Position numbers and translations under genes: made by a program. Below are positions 1 through 10,825 of a stretch of DNA of 64,000 nt, piece by piece. This DNA comes from Locusta migratoria (Eukaryota > Arthropoda > Insecta > Orthoptera > Acrididae). How positions within the stretch are numbered: position 1 is the stretch's first letter; the number at the start of each line of letters is the position of its first letter. Where the stretch lies: the NCBI GenBank assembly GCA_026315105.1, contig CM048744.1, positions 904,499,094 to 904,563,093 on the forward strand, written 5' to 3'. Below the pieces are notes generated by a model. It saw only the letters and a list, made by a program, of their open reading frames with translations. It had not been told where the DNA came from and did not search any database.

Positions 1-575
1 CGCTTCAGGTGTTTCTGCTGGCGTTCGAAATGTGCGGCACAACTTAAATACTACTCACGTGCACCTCTCGCCACCGCATATCCACGATGCGAATTTAATT
101 TGATTTGGTTTCTTTTTTCAGGTTGCTGTAGTTTGGGTGTACTTCACAGCATTAGTTTTGTCCGTACCGGTGCCATTATCGATTGTGGAAGACCAAAATT
201 AGTGAGAAAAAAAATGATCAAAGAGCAGTTTATATTCTCGAAAATGGTGAGTGCCATGAGTTGATATATCTTCCACGTAAAGGATTGTAGCATGACTATG
301 AGTTTTATGGGCTCGTAGACGTCTAGCTACTGACCGTTCACGTACCTCATGTTATTGTAATGACGCCTAGGTGGCTGCGCTGTATCAATATTGATACGTG
401 CTATCATTACAGGGGCGAGAGAGATTATTCCCCAATATCTGAAGAGGGTAGCATTTCTAATGAAAATCGGATATGTGGCAATAGAGGGTCTTATGGAATA
501 CAATACGATCCTGGCAAAAATATATTTATACTACAAATAACAAACATGCCTCACAACATATGGTGTTTGTTTTAA
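1..575. other. Unassigned sequence
   Basis: I see no gene, RNA or recognisable repeat here. Short open frames (for example 360-575) have no recognisable domain and are probably chance. Confidence 0.5.
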
Positions 576-970
576 GTGAAAGATACAGAAGTAGTGCCCA
601 ATTCTAAACTAGTATCATTTAATGTCATTGGCTTATTTACAAATAACCTTATTGATGACTGTGTAAAAATATTAAAAGGTGTTTTAGACAAATCCAAAGT
701 AAAACCTGACGAACTATATCTAATTTCAGCTACAAGAAATGGTGCACAATTGTTATAGAATTTGTTCAGATGTGTGGCTGATGTTCTGAGATTATAGACT
801 GGTACCAATAGACAGATAACAGGAATTTAAACGTACATTATAAGGAAAAAAGTAGAATTTAGGGGCTCACAGATATAGACAATAACGTAGACACAAATGT
901 ATTTGGCATATACAAAAACAATGGGCACCATCACAGTGATCCCAACAACTTCTCAACACTCACTACTAAT
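576..970 (+). pseudogene. Penelope-like element, reverse transcriptase fragment
   Basis: The translation of 576-758 contains LVSFNVIGLFTNN, which matches the RT block written LVSFDVxSLFTNxP in Penelope-like elements and includes the first catalytic aspartate region (D replaced by N). Further on, near 895-965, FGIY and a run resembling the post-RT block FGIYRKPTxTDTVIP can be read with frame changes. The catalytic YVDD block that should lie between is missing, so this is an internally deleted, frameshifted relic. It abuts an oppositely oriented LINE at about 972. A better-preserved PLE lies at 20344-22470. The family call rests on these two blocks only. Confidence 0.6.
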
Positions 971-971
971 G

Positions 972-2125
972 ATTTATTCGAATATTATGGGATTATTTTT
1001 CCTACTCATGCGCATCACCTTACACTTTTCTACATTGAGGGTAAGCTGCCATTCTTCGCACAAACTAGAAATTTTGTCTAAGTCATCCTGTATGCTATTA
1101 CAGTCAGTTGAAGACGACACCCTCCCATTCACCACAGCATCATCAGCAAACAGCCACAAATTACAAGTTAGTCTGTCCATCAGATCATTTATATATATAA
1201 AATAATAATAACGGTCCTATCACACTACCCTGGGGCACATCTGACGATACAATCGTCCCTGATGAACACTCGCCGTCGAGAACAACGTACTGCGTTCTAT
1301 TACTTAGAAAATCTTCCAGCCAGTCACAAATCTGTGATCCTATTCCATAAGCTCATATCTTCGTTAGCAGTCTGCAGTGTGGCACCGCGTCAAAAGCGTT
1401 CTTGAAGTCGAGAAAAACACAATCCGCCTGTTGCCCTTCATCCATGGCTTGCAAAATGTCGTGTGAGAAAAGGGCAAGCTGAGTTTCACATGAACGATGT
1501 TTCCTAACCCCGTGCTGGTTCGTAGAAAGAAGCTTTTCCGTCTCAACGAAATTTACTATATTCGAACTGAGAATATGCTCCAAAATTCTACAGGAAACTA
1601 GTGTCAACGATATTGGCCTGTAATTGTGTGGGTCAGTTTTCTTTCCTTTTTCATAAACGGGAGTCATCTGCGCTTTTTTCCAATCACTAGGAACTTTGTG
1701 CTGAATTAAAGATTCGCTGTAAATGCAAGCTAAGTAAGGGGCCAATGCCGCAGAATACTCTTTGTAAAACCAAACTGGTATTCCATGCGGACCAGCAGAC
1801 GTTTTCGTATTTAGCTCTCTCAGCTGCTTCTCTACTCCGCAAGTACCTATTACTATGTCCTCCATTTCGGAATTAGTACGTTGATCAAATGATGCGCCAA
1901 CATGTATGGCGCAATCGACCAAGTCCTTTATAGGAATCCTGGAAGGTGCAGCGCCATCTGCAATACATAGTACTCTGTTAGCATCGATAGGCGTTATTCC
2001 TCTCTGGTCAGATATCTCTTTCTTGATCGGAGTCACACCTACAGCTGCCGAGTTATGCGCCTTAGACTTCGGCAACCGTGTCGGCCTCCGTGTTGTTTTG
2101 GTTGCGGCTAAGGCAGACGCTTAAC
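972..2125 (-). pseudogene. CR1/Jockey-type LINE reverse transcriptase remnant
   Basis: Read on the minus strand from about 2075, one frame of 240 residues holds the classic non-LTR RT order: the AGPHGIP fingers block, NYRPISLT, QHGVRKHRSCETQL, and FLDFKNAFDAVPH with the first catalytic D. The next block, VPQGSVIGP, lies at about 1213-1238 in a shifted frame, and LFADD (catalytic DD) at about 1139-1153 in another. The layout (RT with no RNase H visible) and the HRSCETQL wording fit the CR1/L2/Jockey group. The N-terminal endonuclease is absent, so this is a 5'-truncated copy with at least two frame breaks. The 3' end is lost near the PLE fragment at 576-970. It would copy its own RNA by target-primed reverse transcription if intact; it is dead as it stands. 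Confidence 0.8.
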
Positions 2126-4080
2126 TTCCGCTAGAGTGATTTGGCCGCAACAATATTGCTTCAAGTAATGACTACATTTCTGCCCTGTTTGATAATATGT
2201 TACAGAACAGGAAAATAGGTAAAAATTCACCACTTTCAATGCTAGACAACTGCAATCGGCAGTGAAGTCATAAATGTGTTGCACCATCCTATTGTTAGGG
2301 AAAATTGCAGGAAAGGTTGGGGAAGCGTTGATATCTCAGTACTGTAGACCCGTATTAAGAGCAAATTAAAATATCTGCTATAAAGTACAATACGTAGTTG
2401 AATGTGGTGTATAAAAACCACATATAAAATTGTATACATATAAATATAAGCCAGACAGGCAGAGCTGTGACGGGTTATCAGAACATGAAAGAATATGAAG
2501 GTTAAACAAGACAGACTCAACCTTTGCCGATCATCTTATATCAGAAAACCATCCATATCTCATACATTGTGTTATATAGTTTAAAGAATGCGAAAAAGAT
2601 AACCCTGTTGGAAATATTGGAAATCAACAAATCTATGAGACAGGAAAGGAGCTTAATATTGAATGATCAGACCCATTTTCCATTTTTCCCTCACTTATGT
2701 TACGTTCTTCAGGACAATATGATTCATCAGTTGTTAAATGCACATCGCGATAAACAATATTGTTTAAATTTTTAGTTCATAAAATTATTTCTATAACCAT
2801 TGAACGTAATACATTTCATTGTAAAACTTTGAAACTTCTGTCTTAATATCTTCGTAAGACATATTCATTTGTCAGATCGCCTAGGAAGCCTAAAACTGGC
2901 CAGTGACAGAGTAAATAAATGAATATTACTTGAAGAACGTTTGAAAGTGTTATCGTTTTCTAATAATCAGGAAGTACTGAGCAGAATTGAGGAGAATAAT
3001 GTCTGATATATTTCAATTTATATAACGGTTGGATTGGTTGGACTCGTTTTGAGACAGGTAGAAATGATCTTTTATCATTGGAGGGAAGCTGTGGACTTAA
3101 ATTAAAAAAATCATTTTAGTAACCTGCGAAAGCTATATGATATAACGATATCTCAAACTAATTGCGAAGTGGGTATGAAGTTGGGTACATGTTTTGCCTA
3201 AGAGAAAATTAAACTGATTGTGGATAACTATTATTTCATATGGTTACTTTCCATGGTTTGCGCTCCACGACTGTGATATGTTTCCAATACTCTTAGACTT
3301 TTAATCTTTATTAGTAAATCATGATTTCGGTCAGTAACAGGACATTATCAATGCTAAAAATTGCAAGAAAAACACCCTGTACTACATGAAAATGTAACAT
3401 AAGTACTACTTATGACATTATGACAGACATAACAATGTTTTAATTAATTGTACATACAATGTGTTTAACTGAAGATATCATTAATATTGATTACTCACAC
3501 CACGCCAAGTATGACAAATGGACATTTTTATCGTTTCAAATCCACACATCATTATTTCATCTCTCAAAACCAACATGAAACGCTTTAGTGGCGACTGTTA
3601 CGAATGCGTAGTGAGTACTGAAGGAAACGAATATGAGCGACAGGATGCTGTTACTGGTGAAAAGTCAAAGAGATTTTCCAACAGTGCCACCATGCAGGCG
3701 ACCTCAAAGAGACGACAGGCGCTGTGCGAAAATACTGGTACAATCAAATGAAATCGATTTACGTTTACTTTCGTTTCATTAATCATATCTCTGCCTCCTA
3801 TTACATCCAGCTAAAATGATAGACGGTTTGGGAGTGGAACTCATCATATCGCTCGCTGAAAGTGAATTAACGTGTTAAACGGCGCATTCATTTTCCCTTT
3901 TTTGTGCCTCCTGTCTCCCCCAATTGAATATTCAGACCAGAGAGGAGCGAACAGAGCAGATAACACAAAAAACAGGAAACGATAATAATTCGCTTCTCCA
4001 ATGCAGTATCAAGTGTATTATTGTCTGTTGGCATCCTCCGTCCTTCTCGGTCGCAGCATCTATCAGCGTAGTTCAGTTGG
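2126..4080. other. Unassigned AT-rich sequence
   Basis: About 2 kb without a recognisable element. A 77-residue open frame at 3518-3751 (+) has no domain I know and no supporting context. Confidence 0.5.
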
Positions 4081-4081
4081 A

Positions 4082-4195
4082 TGCCGGGCGTCGTGGATCG
4101 GCCCAGCGCGTCCGATCAGACAGCTCAACGCCCTCTGTAATAGAAAAACTTGAGGCAAGAACACATCGAACAACAACGAACGATCACCGTCCTCA
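4082..4195 (+). mobile_element. Short tRNA-derived SINE (family D), diverged
   Basis: It starts GCCGGGCGTCGTGG and includes GCGCGTCCGA, then GCCCTCTGTAATA, then an A-rich stretch. The same order occurs at 55244-55397, so this is a second, more decayed copy of a short SINE family. Confidence 0.6.
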
Positions 4196-4300
4196 AGAAA
4201 CAGAACAATCCGTAGAACCATAGGGTCTGTAATTCGAATCCCGCCGTGATCGATTTTTTGTTGTAACCGAAGGCTTCCGCGGCAGTTGTTGATAAAACTA

Positions 4301-4439
4301 TTCTGGGTATTGGACCGCATCGTCAATATATCAATTATTTCACCGACGTTTTGGCCGCTATTGCAAACGGCCATCTTCTGGGTGTCCGAAACATCGGTGA
4401 AATAATAGATATATTGAAGATGCGGTCCAATACCCAGAA
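4301..4439. repeat. Foldback element with hammerhead-like core
   Basis: Bases 4301-4352 and 4388-4439 are near-perfect inverted repeats of about 52 bases (each begins or ends with the CTGGGTATTGGACCGC block). The 35-base centre plus the inner left arm contains a hammerhead-like core on the minus strand (separate entry). A TTATTATTATT run follows directly. The element carries no coding capacity. Confidence 0.8.
4341..4384 (-). ncRNA. Hammerhead ribozyme-like motif
   Basis: On the minus strand: stem I half CACC, core CAGAAGA (consensus CTGANGA, one change), stem II GGCCG with loop TTTGCAATAG paired to CGGCC, then AAAA (consensus GAAA, one change), a two-pair palindromic stem III ACGT, the cleavage base C, and stem I half GGTG complementary to CACC. 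Two core substitutions suggest a decayed copy. Known: hammerheads of this minimal-stem-III type occur in Penelope-like elements and retrozymes. Inference: this element belongs to that class. Confidence 0.6.
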
Positions 4440-4482
4440 GATTTATTATTATTATTATTTAGCTGCTGGTAAACGCATTAGT

Positions 4483-4686
4483 GCCGGCCGCGGTGGCCGA
4501 GGGGACTGAGACGCTTCATCCACGGTCTGCACGACCACTACGGTCGGGGTTCGAATCCCCCCTCGGGCATGGATATATGTGCCGTCCTTAGTTGTAGGCA
4601 GTTCATAAGTAGTTTGTAAGTTTAGGGACTGATGACCCCGTAGTTAAGTCCCTTAAGCTTAACAAACATATGAACATTTTGAAAAG
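4483..4686 (+). mobile_element. SINE-A (tRNA-derived)
   Basis: The tRNA-like head begins GCCGGCCGCGGTGGCCGAGG (A-box region) and has the B-box GGTTCGAATCC. The tail includes GACTGATGACCCCGTAGTT and ends AACATTTTG. It is flanked by the duplication GCATTAGT (4475-4482 and 4687-4694). Copied by a LINE in trans, by analogy with other SINEs. Confidence 0.9.
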
Positions 4687-4694
4687 GCATTAGT

Positions 4695-5407
4695 AGCTAT
4701 TGACATGACTTTCCAAAAAACAGCTCTTCACAAACTGAACAATGAAAGAGAATCGTCGATAAATAATAGTTAAGCCAATACTACGTTTTAAAACTATATA
4801 AAATTACTAATAAACAAAAATACGTTCACTTTTCGTCAAATTTACCCAAAGATATTGAAATTATGTAATTATATTGAACCTATACCGCCCCCCCCCCCAA
4901 ACACACACACACTGAATTGGTCACGGAGGGATTCGAACCTTCGATCCTATGGTTGTGAGTCCAAAACGCTACTACCGGAGCTTCACCAACAGAAGCTGCA
5001 ACTGTTTTAGTTGTTTCTACTTGCAAAACTGCAAACTCGAGTTTCTCGAGAATTTTCGAGAGTTGTGTCGAATGGCTTTGGCTGATTGTTGTTTAAGTTC
5101 TGAACTTCACGTATCATAAATATAAAAAAGAAACTATGATCCGATACCCTTGTGCTCACCTTGCCTTGTAAGTCTAGCGGTACAGAGTTGTACCTTATAA
5201 TCACTACTACCTGTACAGAATGGGCGTGGAAATAGTGTGTTGTTCACAACAGAGCTTTTTCGGATGCAACAAGTAAAAACAGATACTAGGTGTATATTCA
5301 AATAATTCCCTAATTTCGCGCCAACGGAGCGGAATATGGTTGGCGTCTCTACATACGCCTAAGTCGAAAATGTAACAAATTATTTATTTCTGTTAATTAT
5401 TGTTCAG
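4695..5407. other. Unassigned sequence with C-run and CA repeat
   Basis: Contains a C run followed by a CA repeat at about 4887-4912. GGATTCGAACC near 4928 resembles a reversed B-box, so a very decayed minus-strand SINE is possible at about 4910-4995. Nothing else recognised. Confidence 0.4.
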
Positions 5408-5414
5408 CGCAGTA

Positions 5415-5609
5415 TTCAAAAATTTTCAAATGTTTGTAAAGCTCATAGGACTTAACTGCGGGGTCACCAGTCCCTAAACTTACAAATTACTTATGAACTA
5501 CCTTATACTAAAGACAGCACAAACATCCATGCCCGATGGGGGATTCCAAGCCCCGACGGGACAGGGCCACGGACATCGCAGCATAGCGCCTCAATGCGCT
5601 CGGCCTCTC
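5415..5609 (-). mobile_element. SINE-A variant, minus strand
   Basis: The reverse complement shows the SINE-A tail (GGGGTCACCAGTCCCTAAAC on the plus strand) and a divergent head with GAGCGCATTGAGGCGCTATG, as in the copy at 16868. CGCAGTA flanks both sides (5408-5414 and 5610-5616). Confidence 0.8.
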
Positions 5610-5650
5610 CGCAGTACAACGTTCTGTCGCACTGTTGCGAATTTCGAGGT

Positions 5651-5844
5651 TCAAATGTTTGTAAATCTACGTGACATAACTGTGTTGGTTTTTAGTCTCT
5701 AAACTTACAGACTACTTAAACTAAGTTAAACTAACATAAGGATAGCAAACACACCCATGCCCCAGGAAGGATTCAAACCTCCGACAGCGAGCAACCACGT
5801 GCTCCGCAGTGAGGCGCCTTAGACCGCTCGGCTACTCCATCGCG
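5651..5844 (-). mobile_element. SINE-B (tRNA-derived), minus strand
   Basis: Head (reverse complement) GAGTAGCCGAGCGGTCTAAG, B-box next to the CCTGGGGCATG block, tail ending at TTTACAAACATTTGAAC. It is flanked by a perfect 14-base duplication GCGAATTTCGAGGT (5637-5650 and 5845-5858). Confidence 0.9.
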
Positions 5845-6092
5845 GCGAATTTCGAGGTGGTAATCTAGGATCACGCCGTATTTATTAAACTCTGCGTTAA
5901 ACTCTAGAAACAATTTGCAAAAAGCTTATAGTGAAAAGTACTTCAGCCGTACCTGGTGTAAATAATGGTACACATGACAGGACGGGAGTAAAAGTGACCC
6001 AATTTCAGGACGCCCTTCGAAGTCTACTGAATATTCTCGTGTCAGGAACGTCAAAAAAATCATGCATGGCAATCGAAGGCTGGCTGTCCGTT

Positions 6093-6493
6093 TTGTGTCG
6101 TCGGTGTCGGTGGCCGAGTAGAAAGAAACCGACACAGAAATAAAGGATGCAGGTACGGAGGTGACCAGCCAGTGAGACAACAGAAACTAGAACACTAGGC
6201 TAAATTAGAACAAGATATATATTTCGTGGAGTCTTTGTAATACTTAACTTTTACATAATTCTTGACTGCAGAATGCTACAACATAGTTTAGATAGAGGCC
6301 TGCCTACTGATGATTCCTAGTGTCTATCCGATAGCCAAGTCTTAACTGGTGCCTATCTGATTCCCAAGTGAACAAAGCAGCAGTCGTGGCCACGAGCGGA
6401 GTTGCAGCAGAGGGCGCTCGTGGCTGACGTTGTAAGAACGCCGCGCCGTGCGTGCATGGCGGCGCGCAGCGTAAATACGTGGCGCGCACTTCA
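6093..6493 (-). mobile_element. Probable solo LTR, minus strand
   Basis: About 400 bases that match, in reverse complement, the LTR at 55648-56082: shared blocks include TGCGCGCCAC, GCACGCACGGCGCGGCGTTC, GAGCGCCCTCT, the repeated ATCxGATAGGCACCAGT units and CTGGCTGGTCACCTCC. No primer-binding site or internal region follows on the expected (left) side, so it reads as a solo or truncated LTR. Ends are approximate, and I could not confirm a flanking duplication. Confidence 0.65.
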
Positions 6494-7033
6494 TACTTGT
6501 GCGACACCACACCCCTCCCCCCCAAGCCGCTGCGCCATCGTGGCGTAGGGCTGAGGACCACAGCGACGGCACTGGGAGGAGTGCCTGGGCGGGGGCGTTA
6601 CTGGTGGACGGGCGTCGTAGCTGAGGCTGGGATCGAGACACCGTCCGCGCCCCGCGGCTGACAGCTTCACCGAGTGGAACTCCGGGACCGTGCGTGGCCC
6701 CGCCGCCTGGGCCACGCACCTAAGAAGAAGATGACCTGCTCCCTCTGGGCGGAGGCGTGCGCCCATCCCCTCGTTTTGGTGGGTTTCCCGGGGGATCGCA
6801 CAGTTGATACTGTGGCACAAAAGTGGCGACGAGGCTGGGATACAAAAGTCCGAGACTCTGCATAGTAACATTTCAGTTGTATCAGGTTATTAAATCGAGA
6901 AACACTATCTCTAAATGTATCATGTTGTCACTGAATTTATCCCAAGATTATCGAGTCAAGACCATAAAAGCCATCGTCTGGCAATATGTGAGAGCGACCA
7001 GGAATAGTTTTTCATTTCCAATATTAAAAACCC
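6494..7033 (+). promoter_or_regulatory. GC-rich stretch ending in a primer-binding-site-like motif
   Basis: TGGCGACGAGGCTGGGA at 6824-6840 is the same motif found just after the LTR at 56089-56105. It is complementary to a tRNA 3' end of the CCTCGTCGCCA type, as in serine tRNAs, so it reads as an LTR-retroelement primer-binding site on the plus strand. The GC-rich 6494-6820 segment upstream could be the end of a different LTR (it ends GGCACA before the site), but I find no second copy of it here. The rest of this stretch, to 7033, is unassigned. Confidence 0.45.
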
Positions 7034-8218
7034 AGAATGAACCTTCACTCTGCAGCGGAGTGTGCGCTGTGAAACTCCCTGGCAGATTAAAATTGTGTGC
7101 CGGAACCGGGACTCGAACCTGGGACCTTTGCCTTTCGCGGGCAAGCGCACTACCGAAAATAGGCAATTGACATAAATAAAGAAAAGTGTGAAGTAATACA
7201 CATGACCACTAAAAGAAATCCACTGAACTTCAATTACGCGGTAAATCAGTCAAACCTTAAGGTCGTAAATTCTACCAAATACCTAGGAGTTACAATTACG
7301 AACAACTTTGACTGGAGAAAACATATAGAAAATATTGTGGGGAAGGCGAATCGAAGGTTACGTTTCATTGGCAGAACGCTTCGAAGATGCACCAACTCCA
7401 CCAAAGAGACTGCCTACATCACACTTGTGCGTCCTCTCCTGGAGTACTGTTGCCCCTTGTGGGACCCTCACCAGGTGGGACTGACGGAAGATATTGAGAA
7501 GGTTCAAAGAAGGGCAGCTAGTTTTGTTTCATCACGTTACGGGGGGAAGCGTCACGGAAATGTTGCACGAATTGGGGTGGAAATCATTAAAAGAAAGACG
7601 TTATTCATTACGGCGTGATCTGTTTGCGAAGTTTCAATCACCGACTTTTACTTATGAATGTGAAAATATTTTGCTAGCACAAACCTACTTAGGGAGACAT
7701 GACCATCCAATAAAATAAGAGAAATCAAATCGAAAACGGAACGATTTAGGTGTTCTTTCTTCCCGCGCGCTATTAGAGAATGGAACGGTAAAGAAAAGTT
7801 ATGAAAGTGGTTAATGAACCCTCTGCCAAGCACTTACATGTGATTTGCAGAGTATCTATGTAGATGTAGATGTACCGACTGTGCTATCCCGAAATGACTC
7901 AAGATGCCGCCTCACAACTTTACTTCTGCCAGTACCTCGCCTCCTACTTTCATTCTGGAAGCATCCCTTAGGCTGTGGCTAAGCCATGTCTCCACCATAT
8001 CCTTTCTTCCAGGAGTGCTAGTCTTGGTCCGCAGGAGACCTTCTGTGAAGTTTGGAAAGTAGGAGGTGAGGAACTGGCAGAAGTAAAGTTGTGAGGCGGC
8101 ATCGAGAGTCCTGTCGGGATAGCACAGTCGGTAATGCGCCGCGAAAGGCAAAGGTCCCAGGTTTGAGTCCCGGTTCCGGCACACAATTTTAATCTTCCAG
8201 GAAGTTTCATATTAAAAT
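7034..8218. repeat. Foldback element split by a CR1 insertion
   Basis: Outer segments 7034-7156 and 8095-8218 are inverted copies (TGTGTGCCGGAACCGG, GACCTTTGCCTTTCGCGG and their complements). 7905-7950 and 8057-8103 continue the inversion around ACTTTACTTCTGCCAGTACC. The left arm is interrupted at 7157 by a CR1 fragment and resumes at 7873. There is no coding capacity. The tRNA-like GGGACTCGAACC block in the arms suggests a tRNA-related origin. Confidence 0.8.
7157..7872 (+). mobile_element. CR1-like LINE, 5'-truncated 3' end
   Basis: The 138-residue frame at 7202-7618 carries the C-terminal LINE block STKYLGVTITNNFDWRKHI, then RPLLEYCCPLWDPH and IEKVQRRAASFV. A frameshift near 7550 moves the rest (ELGWKSLKERRYSLRRDLFA) to another frame, followed by RAIREWNG. 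The element ends in GTAGATGTAGATGTA, a short 3' repeat. TACCGA flanks both sides (7151-7156 and 7873-7878), so this is one insertion, truncated at its 5' end within the RT C-terminal region. Relatives: 10826-10988 and 61072-62012. Confidence 0.85.
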
Positions 8219-8690
8219 CCGTTTGAAAGGCCGGAGATTGACAGTGGTGAATGAGATGGAAGGAAAATTCAGTTGTCTATTCGCGCGATCATGCAGGAAG
8301 TGTACCAAAACTGCTTCCGCACATAGGAACACCGTTGGGAGTAATGGAGGAGGTTATTTAAAAGAAACAATACGCAGTAAGTAAGAAGTAAGACTAGAAA
8401 AATATGTGGGGAAGGTTCATAGGTCACCGTAGCTGAAGCGAGAGTTGTGGTAGTTAATCTGTTATTGTAATTTGCTAGTATTTAGGACCTTATCTTTTGA
8501 ACTTGTGTTCAGAGATCGTTAGGAGTCGCTCCCCACAAAGTCGTGACAATGTGGTGACAAAATTCATATGGCGTAATATTGTGTCGGCCCTCGAAGTGGC
8601 ATATACTCGACAAGTCTGAATTATCGTGCGGAATTATTAAGCCATGCTGCGTCATTACCTGTCATTAATTGAGAAAATGATTACAGTGCG
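8219..8690. other. Unassigned sequence
   Basis: No element recognised. Confidence 0.5.
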
Positions 8691-9180
8691 GTATTTTGTG
8701 CACAAAATTACGTGTTAATTATGTCCCACAACTGGTCGATGAGATTCAAGTCAGACGATTTGGATGGCCAAAGCATTCGCTGGTACAGTCCAGAATGTTC
8801 TTGAAACTAACCGCAAACAATTGTAGCGTATTGACATGGAGCACTGTCATCTACGAAAATTCACAAGTTGTTTGGAAACGCGAAGTCCACTAATGGTTGC
8901 AAATAGCCTTGAAGTAGCTGACATAATGTCGGAACAGAGGACCTAGTAAATAATATCCTCACCATTACGGAACCACCACGGGGTACCACAGTAGGTTGTT
9001 GACAAACTGCGTCCATGGCTTCGTGCGGTTTACGTAACGCTACGGGTCATCTGTTACTAACTGAAATCTTGACTCATCGGGCCCAGACACGGTTTTCTCG
9101 CTGTGTAACGACCACGAATCCATGAGGCACTCTGTTGTCTGCAGCCGTAGTTAAAAATCAAACTGCGCTTCACTATGTAG
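8691..9180 (-). pseudogene. Tc1/mariner transposase remnant
   Basis: On the minus strand, 8715-8775 reads WPSKSSDLNLIDQLWD, matching the third catalytic block of Tc1-type transposases (WPxxSPDLNPIExLWD). Upstream on the minus strand, to about 9180, the sequence keeps the look of a Tc1 element (for example the stretch around 9080 antisense to a WSDE-type region), but I cannot read continuous protein. Terminal repeats were not found. It would have cut and pasted DNA; it is now inert. Confidence 0.6.
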
Positions 9181-9615
9181 CGTGTCTTATGTACCAATCA
9201 CATACATAAACATTAATTATAACACAGCAATAATATCTGTGACCGCGATATCTACTCCCCCATATCTCTGTGAAAAAGGATAAACAACGTTTCCAGTTTT
9301 CGTCTGTCTAGAAAAGTGTGCTAGTAACTTATCTGTGTCTGGTCGTCGTTCTCTTAGGACGCGTATTTTATTTTGTATTTGCACCTCTACAATTACGCCT
9401 CCATGTTGTCTGATATATATATCAACGTTTGTCTGCTGACGCAATTCTGTAAATAGGAACCTATATTTTCTTCTCATTTCACGTAAAATACTTCATTCTA
9501 TAAGCTGAATCTTATTTCAGTGATCTTATGTCTCATATGTCATCGCTGAGGCAAATCTTATATACAGAACATTCGTTGCAGATTTCTTCTTATGTGTGAG
9601 TAATTTCAATTTACA
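9181..9615. other. Unassigned sequence
   Basis: An 86-residue minus-strand open frame at 9217-9477 has no recognisable domain. Nothing else seen. Confidence 0.4.
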
Positions 9616-9772
9616 CTTCGCTGCGGAGCGCGCAGTTGCTCGCCGTGGTGGTTCGAGTCCTCCCTGGGGCATGGGTGTGTGTGTTTGTCCGTAGGTTAGT
9701 TTACCTAGGTTTAAGTAGTTTGTAAGTTACGAACTGCTGACCACGCAATTTGATCATTTGAACATTTTGAAT
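9616..9772 (+). mobile_element. SINE-B, 5'-truncated
   Basis: Starts inside the head at TTCGCTGCGGAGCGCGCAG, has the B-box GGTTCGAGTCCTCCCTGGGG, then the GTGTGTGTTTGTCCGTAGG tail and CATTTGAACATTTTG. Confidence 0.85.
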
Positions 9773-10144
9773 TTCAATTTTCGGCATAGAACCTGCATCT
9801 AAATGTCATAGGGTAAGGTGGTACAAATTCGATATAGGTACAATTCCGATCAACATAAGTTTTCGCGCCATTTTTCACTCTTAGCACTTGCCTCTGTGTA
9901 ACGTTGTAGTGTAACAGGTTTCCCATAGACAAACATTTGAACATTTTTTTTCGTTCCAGTTTTCATTGCAACGCGAAACAATGCAAAGCATTCTTCTGAC
10001 ACTGTTATCCATTAAGCCGACTCTCTACATAACATTGACATACGCAATTTCATTACAAACAGGGAGCTAATATAATAGGGAACTTTCCAGGTCGTATCTT
10101 CACACGGTAATGAACAATAGTGCCTCCCCTCGTCAGATATAATG
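9773..10144. other. Unassigned sequence
   Basis: No element recognised. Confidence 0.45.
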
Positions 10145-10465
10145 TTATGCCGCAGGGGATACGCCGGTTCCCGTTAGATCACCGAAGTTAAGCACTTTCG
10201 GGCTTGGCTAGCACTTGGCTGTGTTTGCCGAACGCTGTTGGCATTCAGGGCGCACTCAGCCCTTGTGAGGCCTATTGAACACCTGAGAAGCAGCCGCTCC
10301 GGTCTGGAAAACCGACACAACGTTCAGGAGTGCGGGGCGATGATCCCGACCTCCCCCCACTACCACCCCTCCGTAACGGATCCAGTGTCACCTGCAGACG
10401 GAGGATTACACGGCTGTCGGTCGGTACCAGTTGCGACCACGATGCCTTTGTGTGACGGAGTTTAG
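10145..10465 (+). mobile_element. 5S rRNA-derived SINE
   Basis: The first ~95 bases copy 5S rRNA: TACGCCGGTTCCCGTTAGAT, then CACCGAAGTTAAGCAC, CGGGCTTGGCTAGCACTTGG and CGCTGTTGGC. The internal control region is recognisable but the GATGGGTGACC segment is missing or altered, so it is not a functional 5S gene. A non-5S body runs to about 10465. 5S-headed elements are the SINE3-type class; that this one belongs to an amplified family is inferred. Confidence 0.7.
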
Positions 10466-10825
10466 CTTAGTTTCGTCAGGTATAATGCTGCACGTCTTCA
10501 TCTTATTTCTATTCCAAATCTATATGCATTCAGTTTTAAATAGTAATTTTTGGGAGATTTTATATAGCTATTTTGCATGCCGAAATAAATTTTCACACTT
10601 GTTAAAAAATTAGGTAAATAAATAAATAAAAGTCTTCTTCAAAATTCAAAATTTCCGTGACAACGTGCAAAACCAACACAGACGGCTTATACCTGTCCAA
10701 ACTGATGCGTTCATTGTACGTCCCACATTGAGTCTTACGGTTATTTCAACAACGGCGCTTATGGCTGCGGCGTGGTCTACTTACGAAACTTCATTCTCCT
10801 CCGAATGCTAAAATATATTGTTGAC
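10466..10825. other. Unassigned sequence
   Basis: No element recognised. Confidence 0.45.

Noticed and set aside
4630..4640. Hammerhead core in SINE tails (CTGATGA occurs in nearly every SINE-A and SINE-B tail)
   Set aside because: No GAAA follows a hairpin at the right distance, and stem I cannot form. In SINE-B, CTGATGACC...GGTCCGATA looks close but has GATA in place of GAAA.
4483..4686. tRNA genes at the GGTTCGAATCC boxes of the SINEs
   Set aside because: The boxes are internal promoters of SINE heads. The cloverleaf is disrupted and each copy has a long tail and flanking duplications.
9217..9477. 86-residue minus-strand gene
   Set aside because: No recognisable domain, and it lies between transposon relics. 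I cannot support it.
10145..10250. Functional 5S rRNA gene
   Set aside because: It lacks the GATGGGTGACC region and has an altered 5' part, so it reads as a SINE head or pseudogene.
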